The notes under the pieces: model-generated
Seen by the model: the letters and a program-made list of their open reading frames with translations, nothing else
Database searches by the model: none
Told to the model about the DNA's origin: nothing
In this document: positions 1 through 7,886 of the stretch, one piece after another
Layout: each line of letters begins with the position of its first letter
Numbering within the stretch: the stretch's first letter is position 1
Program-made: the position numbers and the translations under genes
Source of the DNA: an uncultured Agathobacter sp.
GTDB taxonomy: Bacteria > Bacillota > Clostridia > Lachnospirales > Lachnospiraceae
Direction: 5' to 3'
Assembly (NCBI GenBank): GCA_910587655.1
Contig: CAJUND010000019.1
Location: 1 to 59,749 of the forward strand
Length of the DNA stretch: 59,749 nucleotides

Positions 1-84
1 ACAGAAGCGGTTGCGGTAAAAATAAATAACCGCTACTATATTGCAGAGCAGAAATGACCGCTTTTCTGCCCTTGCGGATTGTGC

Positions 85-120
85 TATAATACGAAAAGAG
101 CAACGAAAGGAGGCGACACT
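85..120 (+). promoter_or_regulatory. Extended -10 promoter and ribosome site of the two-component operon
   Basis: A TATAAT box at 85-90 is preceded by TGC, giving an extended -10 element. No good -35 box is seen 17 bases upstream. A strong ribosome site, AAAGGAGG, at about 107-114 lies before the ATG at 121. This decides the start of the response regulator, because an upstream in-frame start at 79 would overlap the promoter. Confidence 0.6.
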
Positions 121-780
121 ATGGCAGCAATCCTTATGGTTGATGATGAACGACCTATTTTAGAGCTTGTGAAAAATGGGCTGCAAAAAGACGGACATTT
201 CATTACTGCCTATACGTCTGCCGCACAGGTTCCGCTTGATAAGCTGAACAGATACGATTTGATTATACTGGATATTATGATGCCGGATATGGACGGATTT
301 TCTTATTGCAATAAAATCCGTTCATTGGTGGACTGTCCTATTCTCTTTTTGACAGCTAAGACAATGGAAAATGACATTACATTCGGGCTTGGCCTGGGAG
401 CAGACGACTATCTGACAAAACCATTCCGCATTGCGGAGCTGCGGGCAAGGGTAAATGCCCACTTACGCCGGGAACACAGGGAACGGCATACCGCCCTTAC
501 CTTTGAACGGATAAAAATTGATTTGTCCGCAAAGGAACTGCGGGTAGATGATACACCCGTTCCCCTGACCAAAAGTGAATATCTGATTTGTGAATACCTT
601 GCAAGAAATAAAGGACAGGTATTTTCAAAAGAACAGATTTATGAAGCAGTTTTGGGTCTGGAGGGCGACAGCGATAATTCTACCATTTCCACTCATATCA
701 AAAATATCCGGGCGAAATTAAGCAAATTGGATATTCAGCCGATAGCGACAGTTTGGGGGATAGGGTACAAATGGGAATAA
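121..780 (+). CDS. OmpR/PhoB-family response regulator
   Basis: This is a DNA-binding response regulator of 219 residues. The N-terminal receiver domain has the acidic pair in MVDDE, the phospho-acceptor Asp51 in LIILDIMMPD and the conserved Lys in LTKPF. The C-terminal half is a winged-helix output domain ending in the typical GIGYKWE. It is translated from an ATG preceded by AAAGGAGG and overlaps its kinase gene by 10 bases, so the two are translationally coupled. Pairs like this often control bacitracin- or lantibiotic-type ABC transporters in Firmicutes. No such transporter lies downstream here, so the target, if any, would be left of the window. The pair is more AT-rich than the genes after 2147, which hints at separate ancestry (inference). 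Confidence 0.93.
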   Translation: MAAILMVDDERPILELVKNGLQKDGHFITAYTSAAQVPLDKLNRYDLIILDIMMPDMDGFSYCNKIRSLVDCPILFLTAKTMENDITFGLGLGADDYLTKPFRIAELRARVNAHLRREHRERHTALTFERIKIDLSAKELRVDDTPVPLTKSEYLICEYLARNKGQVFSKEQIYEAVLGLEGDSDNSTISTHIKNIRAKLSKLDIQPIATVWGIGYKWE

Positions 781-2135
781 AAAAACCAACATCATTGAAA
801 GCGTCTTTTTGGAAATTTTTATGTATGCTGCTGATTGGGCTAATGGTTTCGGTAGCTATTCCATTTAGTCTTATCCTTGCCGGAACCAGAACGGGCTTTA
901 TTACTTATGCGGATTATTCAGAACGCAGCGCAAAAAATCTTGTTCCAATTATTGCTGCAACGCCGGATTTAACAGATGTACAGCTTCCTATGGGGTGCAA
1001 ATACCTCGTACTGGATAAGAATTATCAAATGCGGGAAACGTCTTTAGAGGGCGAAGATTTAGACAGGGCTATGGAGTATGCCCTATCTGGAAAGATAAAC
1101 GAAAACCTCAACAAGCAGTATCTATTTGTTACCCGCGAAAATGAATATGTGGTGCTTCAATATTACATTGGCTCACAGTTTATAAATGAATGGTTCTATC
1201 ATCATTTTCCCTCACCGGAAATTCTGCTATATATCCTTATAGGGATAAACTGCATTGCGGTCTGCGTGATATTAACAGCGAAGTTTGCAAAAAATATGCG
1301 GGCGCAGCTCTCCCCACTTTTTGAAGCAACAGAAAAAGTGGCAGAACAAAATCTTGATTTTGAGGTGGGACACTCAAAAATCAAAGAATTTGAAGATGTG
1401 TTATGTTCTTTCTCTGATATGAAAAATAATTTGAAATCATCTTTAGAGAAACAATGGAGTGCGGAACAATTACAAAAGGAGCAGATAGCGGCACTTGCCC
1501 ACGATTTGAAAACGCCTTTAACTGTCATTCAGGGAAATATCGACTTGATAAGCGAAACAGAGCTTGACGACGAACAGCGGTTATATGCGGGGTATATTAT
1601 AGAAAGTTCCGGGCAAATGGGCGTTTATATTAGGACGCTGATTGATATATCCCGGACAGTAGCCGGGTATCAGCTCAATTTGGAAGAATTTGATATAGCT
1701 GATTATATGGAGCAGATTGAAGCGCAGGCAAATTCATTATGCCTTACAAAAGAAATTTGTTTACGCATGGAAACAGGGGCAAATTTAGGAACTTTCAAAG
1801 CGGATAAATTACTACTGGAACGGGCAATTATGAATGTGATAGGAAATGCAGCAGATTATTCTCCATCCGAGGGGGCAGTTTATGTAGCGACGCAAAAAAC
1901 AGACAAATTTTTGCAAATTTCCATAACCGACGAGGGAAGCGGCTTCACGCCGGAAGGCCTGCATCACGCACAGGAACAATTCTTTATGGGGAATAAAAGC
2001 CGAACCTCAAATATGCACTTCGGTATGGGACTATATATTACGAGCAGCATTATTAAACAGCATAACGGACAGCTCATATTGAAAAATTCTGATAAGACAA
2101 AGGGCGCACAGGTCATTATAAAAATCCCATATTAG
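771..2135 (+). CDS. Sensor histidine kinase, partner of the preceding response regulator
   Basis: This is a membrane sensor kinase of 454 residues. A first transmembrane segment lies near residues 15-38 and a second near 150-170. They enclose a short extracytoplasmic domain of about 110 residues, followed by a HAMP-like linker. The HisKA box is ALAHDLKTPLTV with phospho-acceptor His244. The C-terminal ATPase domain shows the N box (NVIGNAADYS), the G1 box (DEGSGF) and GMGLYI. I chose the ATG at 771 rather than a TTG at 753 because GGGGGA at 755-760 sits at ribosome-site distance and the ATG overlaps the regulator stop. The signal sensed is unknown. Confidence 0.92.
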   Translation: MGIKKPTSLKASFWKFLCMLLIGLMVSVAIPFSLILAGTRTGFITYADYSERSAKNLVPIIAATPDLTDVQLPMGCKYLVLDKNYQMRETSLEGEDLDRAMEYALSGKINENLNKQYLFVTRENEYVVLQYYIGSQFINEWFYHHFPSPEILLYILIGINCIAVCVILTAKFAKNMRAQLSPLFEATEKVAEQNLDFEVGHSKIKEFEDVLCSFSDMKNNLKSSLEKQWSAEQLQKEQIAALAHDLKTPLTVIQGNIDLISETELDDEQRLYAGYIIESSGQMGVYIRTLIDISRTVAGYQLNLEEFDIADYMEQIEAQANSLCLTKEICLRMETGANLGTFKADKLLLERAIMNVIGNAADYSPSEGAVYVATQKTDKFLQISITDEGSGFTPEGLHHAQEQFFMGNKSRTSNMHFGMGLYITSSIIKQHNGQLILKNSDKTKGAQVIIKIPY

Positions 2136-2146
2136 ACAAATGAAAT

Positions 2147-3319
2147 TTATGAACCTGATACTTTCGGCAACATTTTTTCGTGCATAACAGCCATGAGAAC
2201 CAGTATCGCCAGTAAAAAAAACGGGAACAGGGAAACGCTGATACGGTTTGCAATAAATCCGAACACAGGCGGCATGAAACATGTTCCAGCATAGGCAGAT
2301 GCCATTTGTACGCCTATCATAGCCTGTGACTTATCTGCTCCAAAATGTTCCGGCGTGGAATGTATAATGGAAGGATAGACCGGAGCGCAGCCCAGCCCAA
2401 TCAAAATCAGCCCTGACAATGAACCTGCGTCGCCAAACGGCAGGAACAAAAACACAATACCAGACAATATAAATCCCTGTCCAAGCCGTATCATCTGCGT
2501 ATCATTTAACTTCATTGTTAAAAATCCACTGAAAGCCCTGCCAGCGGTAATCCCCATAAAAAACAGGCCTGCAAATCCGGCGGCGGTTTCTGCTGATAAT
2601 CCCCGGCGCAGCACAAGGTAACTGCTTGCCCATAATCCGGTTGTCTGTTCCAGGGCGCAGTAGCAGAAAAATGTAACCATGACTTCTTTTGCCCCCGGAA
2701 TTTTAATAATCTGACGCAAGGAAAGCGGTTTGGATTTCAATTCTCCGTCCGTCTGCCCTGTATCACCATTTTCCAGTTTTTTCCATAGGGGCAGACTGAA
2801 AACCAGGACAGCAGTCAATGCAATCTGAAGAATGGAGATATAACGGTAACCCGCATTCCAGCCCTGCCCGCCAGTCAGCGCATAACCCATGATATACGGA
2901 CCAGTCGAAGCCCCAACACCCCACATGCAGTGAAGCCAGCTCATATGCCTGCTTGCGTAATGGAGCGCAACATAATTATTCAGGGAAGCGTCCACACTTC
3001 CTGCGCCCAGCCCGTAAGGAACAGCCCACAGGCATAATGCAGCATAGGAATGGCTGACTGAAAATCCAAACAATGCCACAGCAGTCATTAACACACTGGC
3101 AGCGGTAACTTTCCCCGTTCCGAATCTTTTTGTCAGTCTGTCACTCTGCAGGCTGGAAATAATCGTTCCGACAGCGATAATCATGGAAATCCCGCCCGCA
3201 TAGGAAACGGGTACGGAAAACTCCTGATACATTGCCGGCCACGCGGAACCCAGTAAGGAATCCGGAAGTCCCAGACTGATAAAAGCAAGATAAATAATAA
3301 CCAGTAATAACTGAAACAT
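2147..3319 (-). CDS. Major facilitator superfamily transporter
   Basis: This is a 390-residue integral membrane protein with about twelve hydrophobic segments, the usual MFS length. The N-terminal half carries an MFS loop-like motif (SDRLTKRFGTGK) between helices 2 and 3. The substrate cannot be told; FHS-type sugar transporters and small drug exporters look alike at this level. The start at 3319 (MFQLLL) is preferred over a TTG at 3334 because GGAG stands nine bases before it. The start region overlaps the stop codon of the upstream methyltransferase gene, so the two are probably co-transcribed. It converges on the two-component pair with only 11 bases between the stops. Confidence 0.85.
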   Translation of the reverse strand: MFQLLLVIIYLAFISLGLPDSLLGSAWPAMYQEFSVPVSYAGGISMIIAVGTIISSLQSDRLTKRFGTGKVTAASVLMTAVALFGFSVSHSYAALCLWAVPYGLGAGSVDASLNNYVALHYASRHMSWLHCMWGVGASTGPYIMGYALTGGQGWNAGYRYISILQIALTAVLVFSLPLWKKLENGDTGQTDGELKSKPLSLRQIIKIPGAKEVMVTFFCYCALEQTTGLWASSYLVLRRGLSAETAAGFAGLFFMGITAGRAFSGFLTMKLNDTQMIRLGQGFILSGIVFLFLPFGDAGSLSGLILIGLGCAPVYPSIIHSTPEHFGADKSQAMIGVQMASAYAGTCFMPPVFGFIANRISVSLFPFFLLAILVLMAVMHEKMLPKVSGS

Positions 3320-3323
3320 CTGA

Positions 3324-4790
3324 TCACACTCCAATCACCAGCAGGTAAAACCCGCTCTTTTCCTGCATGCAGTGCTCCATTAAAAGCTGAAACCGTCTGT
3401 GCAGGCGAAGCTGTTTTTTCACAAACCCAAGCTCCTGGGTATACATAATAATTACGCCCGACTCCGCAAGGTGCTTTGGCGCTTTCCGGAAAAAATCCTC
3501 ATACAGCCCGTTCAGCTCCTCCTTCGTCATTTTGCCGCGCACCGGCATATTGGTAATGATTTCATCAAACAGAAAATCATGCTCAAACTCAAAAAAATCC
3601 CGGCGGATAAACTGAATTACCGCTCCTGCAAGCCTGGCATTTTCCCTTGCCCCCTCAACTGCCACGCCAAAAATATCCGTTCCGTACATTTCCAGTGCCG
3701 GAACACGCTGATTGCGCTCTACCAGCATTGTCCCAACGCCGCAGAACGGGTCGAGGACCAGTGCATGTTCTTTCAGGTACGGTGCACAAAGCTCCATCAT
3801 CTGGGCAGCCGTGGACGGATGGATGGATGCTGAAATGGTATTTTTCCGGTAGGAAAACCGATGATCCTGGAGACTGGAAAATTTAAGGGCAGGAAAAAAA
3901 CGTCCCGTCCTGTCCGCATACAACCGAAGCTCCACCTCATAATAGCTGGTCGAATTTAACAGCATGCCGGAAGAGAGCTTTTCCAGCTCTGCTGCCAGAC
4001 GCTTCGTAAAAACACTCCTTTTTTCCAGTTCCTGCCTACTCCGGCACTCAATCCGGAAATAAAACGGTTCCGGTTCACTGTGGTATTTCCTGCACAGGGC
4101 AAGCATCTGTTCCCATACGCCGGACGCCGCTTTCACCGGGTCTGCATCCAGAAGTGCTTTTACCGGAACCGGAAATAACAGTTCCCGGTAAGTACGCACC
4201 AGAAGAACGGATTCCAGACGGTCCGTTTCCACAATGACACCAAGCGGGTGCACCTTCCCTCCCGTCCGGTTTCTTACCGCTTCCCTCTGGTTTTTATCCA
4301 CAGTAAGCAGAAGACGGTTTTTCTCCTGTTTTTTATCAAAGGTGTGCTTTGTCATGCCCTCATACTGGAGCAGAATCCGGCGCAGAACCCGGATTTCCTC
4401 CTCCGTGTGTTTGCGGTTTTCATCCGTCAGCTCTTCCTTCTGCAGCTTTTCAAGCTGTTTTTTAAAATCACCGGTCAAGTTCCTGACATCCAGCTCTTCC
4501 AGCGCCTCCAGATACGCGCTCCGGACAAAACGCGTCTGTTCCTTTTCATAGGCATGATACAGCGCGCCGCATGCACCCTGAAAGGAAATATCGCCCAAAA
4601 GCAGGGCGGCATTTTTACGTGTTTTGGCATCCTCATGTTCCAGAAATCCCAGAAAAAGTTTCTCATGTTCACGGATAAACGACTGCAGCTGCAGTACGCT
4701 TTTTTTGTCCTTTTTGATTGCGGCGCGCAGCGCGCTCAGATTCGCACGGACATGATTCTGTTCCTGTAATTCCTTTAAAATCTGCTTCAA
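3324..4790 (-). CDS. SAM-dependent methyltransferase with an N-terminal HEAT-like helical domain
   Basis: The C-terminal third has the methyltransferase core: motif I VLDPFCGVGTM, an acidic motif II region (YGTDIFGVAVEGAREN) and a catalytic-type motif NMPVRG that replaces the NPPY/NPPF of N-methylating enzymes. This resembles the UPF0020/TRM11 class acting on guanosine or adenine in RNA. The first about 150 residues are charged and helical and look like HEAT repeats (NAALLLGDISFQGACGALYHAY), with no clear THUMP domain. The start is uncertain. A TTG at 4790 with GAAGAGG upstream avoids the upstream stop, while ATGs further upstream would overlap the amidase gene. It precedes and probably shares a transcript with the MFS gene. 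The target nucleic acid is not known. Confidence 0.7.
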   Translation of the reverse strand: MKQILKELQEQNHVRANLSALRAAIKKDKKSVLQLQSFIREHEKLFLGFLEHEDAKTRKNAALLLGDISFQGACGALYHAYEKEQTRFVRSAYLEALEELDVRNLTGDFKKQLEKLQKEELTDENRKHTEEEIRVLRRILLQYEGMTKHTFDKKQEKNRLLLTVDKNQREAVRNRTGGKVHPLGVIVETDRLESVLLVRTYRELLFPVPVKALLDADPVKAASGVWEQMLALCRKYHSEPEPFYFRIECRSRQELEKRSVFTKRLAAELEKLSSGMLLNSTSYYEVELRLYADRTGRFFPALKFSSLQDHRFSYRKNTISASIHPSTAAQMMELCAPYLKEHALVLDPFCGVGTMLVERNQRVPALEMYGTDIFGVAVEGARENARLAGAVIQFIRRDFFEFEHDFLFDEIITNMPVRGKMTKEELNGLYEDFFRKAPKHLAESGVIIMYTQELGFVKKQLRLHRRFQLLMEHCMQEKSGFYLLVIGV

Positions 4791-4833
4791 AATTTTTTCC
4801 TCTTCTTTATTTATTTTTGGAATGCAATTTGCT

Positions 4834-5520
4834 CTATTTATCAACACCGTGTCTGGCAATATAATCTGCCAGGTCATTGTGAAACTGCTCCCATGCGTCC
4901 TCATGCTCCACAAAATATTTCGGACAGTTTTTCCCGGTCACATCATAGTGGCGGATGACATCCTCCACATGCAGCCCGTAACGTCCCATCAGCCATGTGG
5001 TAAGATGCAGAAGCGACTGGTAGGTGCTGCTGTTAAATTTTCCTGTTTCATCCTCTATACAGCATTCAATGGATATCGTGTCTTTGTTTCTTTCCTTGGA
5101 TGCATATGCAATTTCCTTACAGGGAACGCACTGCACAATTTCCCCTTCCAGGCCGATAATAAAATGGCTGCTTGCCGAAGTTGTGTGGGACTTTGCAAGT
5201 CCTGCAAAATAATCCCGGTTCTGCATGGCTGACGTACCCGGATTTGCCGTATAATGGATGACGATTCCATTTACCTTTTCCAGTTCCTTCCCCGGACGGG
5301 AATACGGATTCACCGGAAGCAGCTCCACTTCCAGTTCGGGCCGCTGACCGACGTATTTTTCATCCGTAATATTCCACCGGCTGGACGCGGCATGGCTGCC
5401 TCCGAATCTTTTAACGATTACAATAAATGCAACAGCAATCACTGCAAACAGAACGAGAAAAATGCAGACGATTCCCTTCATCCCTGTATTTGTTTTACTG
5501 TTTTTCCTTTTACCCGCCAT
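4834..5520 (-). CDS. Membrane-anchored N-acetylmuramoyl-L-alanine amidase (Amidase_2 type)
   Basis: This is a 228-residue cell-wall hydrolase that would cut the bond between N-acetylmuramic acid and L-alanine of peptidoglycan. A basic N-terminus and one transmembrane segment (about residues 16-38) anchor it with the catalytic domain outside. The Amidase_2 zinc ligands are visible: His89 in VIHYTANPG, His191 in RHYDVTGKNCP and Cys199 in the same motif. The acidic segment DTISIECC fits the family. The start at 5520 has GGAAGG just upstream. It reads towards the methyltransferase gene with a short gap and could share its transcript. It may act in growth, division or sporulation, and nothing here decides which. 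Confidence 0.88.
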   Translation of the reverse strand: MAGKRKNSKTNTGMKGIVCIFLVLFAVIAVAFIVIVKRFGGSHAASSRWNITDEKYVGQRPELEVELLPVNPYSRPGKELEKVNGIVIHYTANPGTSAMQNRDYFAGLAKSHTTSASSHFIIGLEGEIVQCVPCKEIAYASKERNKDTISIECCIEDETGKFNSSTYQSLLHLTTWLMGRYGLHVEDVIRHYDVTGKNCPKYFVEHEDAWEQFHNDLADYIARHGVDK

Positions 5521-5535
5521 GTATCCTTCCTGCAA

Positions 5536-5570
5536 AATAAGGATGTCGCAAAAAGTGACATCCTTACCAT
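5536..5570 (-). terminator. Hairpin terminator after ilvE
   Basis: A perfect 9-bp inverted repeat, AAGGATGTC (5539-5547) and GACATCCTT (5557-5565), lies just after the ilvE stop on the minus strand. It is followed in that direction by ATTTTGC, a weak U tract. Confidence 0.6.
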
Positions 5571-5630
5571 AGAATCAAAAAATTATACCGCATCATCTGC
5601 CCACGCATATCCGGCCAGTGAATCTGGTCG

Positions 5631-6656
5631 TTACATTATTTTATGAACCCATCCTTCCGGTCCTTCAATCTCACCCATCTGGATTCCGGTTAAGGTATCA
5701 TAAAGTTTTTTGGTGACAGGTCCCATTTCCTCCATTCCGCTTGGGAAACAGATTTCCCTGCCGTGGTCGTCAATTTTGCCGACCGGGGAAATCACTGCTG
5801 CCGTACCGCAGAGACCGCACTCTGCAAAATCGTCAAGCTCTGAAAACTTCACCTGCCGGTGTTCAACCGTAAGTCCCAGGTATTTTTCCGCCACAACCAT
5901 TAAAGACCTTCTGGTAATGGACGGCAGGATACTGTCTGACTTAGGGGTAACAAACTTACCGTCTTTTGTGATGAAAATAAAGTTTGCCCCGCCGGTTTCC
6001 TCCACAAAACTTCTGGATGCAGGATCCAGGTACATATTCTCATCATAGCCTTTTTTATGGGCGTCCACAATCGGATGCAGGCTCATTGCATAATTAAGCC
6101 CCGCCTTGATATGTCCGGTACCGTGGGGAGCTGCACGGTCAAAATCTGATACACGGATGGTTAATGGCTTTGCACCGCCCTTAAAATACGGTCCTACCGG
6201 TGTAACAAAAATACGGAACTGGTACTCTTCCGCCGGCTTTACACCAATCACGGAATTGGTTCCCATCATATACGGGCGGATATACAGCGTCGCACCGGAA
6301 CCAAACGGAGGTACCCATGCCGCATTTGCCTTTACCACCTGCTCTACCGCGTCAATAAACCGTTCCTCCGGAAATACCGGCATCTCAATTCTCTCACTGG
6401 AATCTTTCATACGCTGTGCATTTAAGTCCGGACGGAAACAAACAATCTCCCCGTTTTCCGTGGTATATGCCTTAAGTCCCTCAAAAATGGTCTGCGCATA
6501 CTGGAATACGGCTGCACATTCATTTAAGGTAATATCGGAATCCGTGACGATTGCTCCGTCATCCCATTTTCCATTCTTATAATTAGATACATAACGATAT
6601 TCTGTCGTCATATAGCCAAAGCCAAGATTGGCCCAGTCAAGATTCTTTTTCTCCAT
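5631..6656 (-). CDS. ilvE: Branched-chain amino acid aminotransferase
   Basis: This is a pyridoxal-phosphate class IV aminotransferase of 341 residues. It interconverts leucine, isoleucine and valine with their 2-keto acids, using glutamate/2-oxoglutarate. The sequence follows the long (eukaryote-like) BCAT form: a start NLDWANLGFG, FEGLKAY, RPYMMGT, the PLP lysine Lys184 in GHIKAGLNYA, EETGGANF and the C-terminal CGTAAVISPVG. Length is normal for this form. GGAGGG stands just upstream of the ATG. It is a single-gene unit with its own promoter and a hairpin terminator. No T-box leader with the AGGGTGGTACCGCG signature is present upstream. Confidence 0.95.
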   Translation of the reverse strand: MEKKNLDWANLGFGYMTTEYRYVSNYKNGKWDDGAIVTDSDITLNECAAVFQYAQTIFEGLKAYTTENGEIVCFRPDLNAQRMKDSSERIEMPVFPEERFIDAVEQVVKANAAWVPPFGSGATLYIRPYMMGTNSVIGVKPAEEYQFRIFVTPVGPYFKGGAKPLTIRVSDFDRAAPHGTGHIKAGLNYAMSLHPIVDAHKKGYDENMYLDPASRSFVEETGGANFIFITKDGKFVTPKSDSILPSITRRSLMVVAEKYLGLTVEHRQVKFSELDDFAECGLCGTAAVISPVGKIDDHGREICFPSGMEEMGPVTKKLYDTLTGIQMGEIEGPEGWVHKIM

Positions 6657-6721
6657 TGCTGTTCCCTCCGTTCTCTATATAATGGAGCACATCAAATAAT
6701 TATCCTATGCTTTGCTTCAAC

Positions 6722-6750
6722 ATTTTAGTACATCAGCCTGCATTTTTCAA
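6722..6750 (-). promoter_or_regulatory. Promoter of ilvE
   Basis: On the minus strand a -35 box TTGAAA (6750-6745) and a -10 box TAAAAT (6727-6722) are separated by exactly 17 bases. They lie about 66 bases upstream of the ilvE start. This is a near-consensus housekeeping promoter. Confidence 0.6.
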
Positions 6751-6872
6751 TAGTTCCCTGCAATTTTGCTATTGAAATAATTCATAAATACTATAACTTT
6801 CCGGTATCAGCCGCATAAAATAAAAGAAACAATGCAGTTAATGCATAAATGCCAAAAAAGGAATTATCTGCC

Positions 6873-7382
6873 ATGTGTACTGCACTTTCACCCCTTGATA
6901 CATTTACAAAGCTGATACAGGAACGGAAACCGGACGCCTATGCCAATATTCTTGGCCGTAAGGAAGCGCCGCTTCTCATGGGAACCGCATATTTTTACAG
7001 CACACCCTTTCAGGGAATCCTAATTGAAGCGGAAGTCGGGGGACTTCCCTATGATAAAAAAGACAGAAACTGCGGAAAATTTTACGGAATGCATATTCAC
7101 GAAAACGGGGACTGTTCGGATAATTTTACAAAAACCGGAAACCATTTTAATCCAGCAGATGCACCGCATCCGCAGCACGCCGGGGACCTGCCTCCGCTCC
7201 TGGGAAACCAGGGATATGCCTATACGGCATTTTATACCTGCCGCCTGACCATTCCTGAAATCATAAACCGTTCCCTCGTCATCCATTCCCTGCCGGATGA
7301 TTTTACCACGCAGCCTTCCGGAAATTCCGGGGATAAAATCGGGTGCGGGGTGATTTATCCTTTGGATGCGGTTCACGGATAA
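6873..7382 (+). CDS. Cytosolic Cu/Zn superoxide dismutase-like protein
   Basis: This is a 169-residue protein of the Cu/Zn superoxide dismutase fold. The family disproportionates superoxide. All metal ligands are visible: His74 and His76 in GMHIHENGDC, His91 in GNHFNP, His99, His102 and Asp105 in HPQHAGDLP, and His138 in VIHSLPDD. The disulfide pair is Cys81 and Cys158. The active-site arginine before the last Cys is a lysine here (Lys155 in GDKIGCGVI). There is no signal peptide, unlike periplasmic or secreted bacterial SodC. The start at 6873 has AAGGA upstream; an ATG at 6849 has no ribosome site. It stands alone between divergent ilvE and a converging gene. Activity is not certain because of the Lys substitution. 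Confidence 0.82.
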   Translation: MCTALSPLDTFTKLIQERKPDAYANILGRKEAPLLMGTAYFYSTPFQGILIEAEVGGLPYDKKDRNCGKFYGMHIHENGDCSDNFTKTGNHFNPADAPHPQHAGDLPPLLGNQGYAYTAFYTCRLTIPEIINRSLVIHSLPDDFTTQPSGNSGDKIGCGVIYPLDAVHG

Positions 7383-7390
7383 TGCAGGGC

Positions 7391-7443
7391 TAAGCCTGTC
7401 CTGCCCGTCAGGTACAGGGCAGGCTTAGTTATTTTCGTTTGTT
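7391..7443. terminator. Bidirectional hairpin, homologous to the 3' end of the type I toxin locus
   Basis: CCTGCCC (7399-7405, after TAAG) pairs with GGGCAGG and CTTA (7417-7427). T-rich sequence follows on the plus strand, so it can end sodC transcripts. By eye this 53-base block matches 45 of 53 bases of 9888-9940, including the last four codons (NKRK and stop) of the toxin encoded there. It therefore looks like the tail of a second, lost toxin locus. Confidence 0.65.
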
Positions 7444-7843
7444 ACATGTCATACATCACAGAATGTTCCCTGCGCAAATCATCCCTAAACCGTTCCCAGT
7501 CAAACTTTCCTTTTGCTTTCACCTTTTTTACAGCCCTGATTACCATTTCCTTTATCAGCTCTATTTTCCCATTACTATCCGCCTGGTAATAGCGTTCAAA
7601 ATCCATTCGAATATGGATTGCCGCGCAGGAACCCAAAGCCCATATCCGGGTGCTTTCTTTCCACATCCCCTGCCCATACAATTCTTTTGGGGCAGCGGCA
7701 GGAAGAATTCCTATCGTGGACAAGGTATCACTGTATTCTTTATCCTTAAAATAAGCGCTTAATTTCTGGCAATACCGGTATACATCATCATCCACTCCAT
7801 AATGATCACTAAAATATGCCGGAGAATTAATCGTAAGATTCAT
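7442..7843 (-). CDS. Small acidic/basic protein, candidate immunity protein (Imm44-like)
   Basis: This 133-residue cytosolic protein has no signal or membrane segment. Its general layout (a start MNLTINSPAYF, a central basic ILPAAAPKELYGQGM and a helical C-terminal FERYYQADSNGKIELIKEMVIRAVKKV) resembles polymorphic-toxin immunity proteins of the Imm44 type as I remember them. I could not verify this by search. AAAGGAGGTC precedes the ATG. No toxin with a matching polymorphic architecture is next to it; the neighbours are sodC (converging) and a MutS-family gene upstream on the same strand. Its stop codon falls at the edge of the block that resembles the type I toxin tail. It could be an orphan immunity gene or an unrelated hypothetical. 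Confidence 0.45.
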   Translation of the reverse strand: MNLTINSPAYFSDHYGVDDDVYRYCQKLSAYFKDKEYSDTLSTIGILPAAAPKELYGQGMWKESTRIWALGSCAAIHIRMDFERYYQADSNGKIELIKEMVIRAVKKVKAKGKFDWERFRDDLRREHSVMYDM

Positions 7844-7886
7844 TACATGACCTCCTTTGTATTAATCAAACAGTCAGAGCCTGCTT

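Noticed and set aside
6657..6848. T-box leader before ilvE
   Set aside because: The T-box signature AGGGTGGTACCGCG and a specifier-loop arrangement are absent. Only a plain promoter was found.
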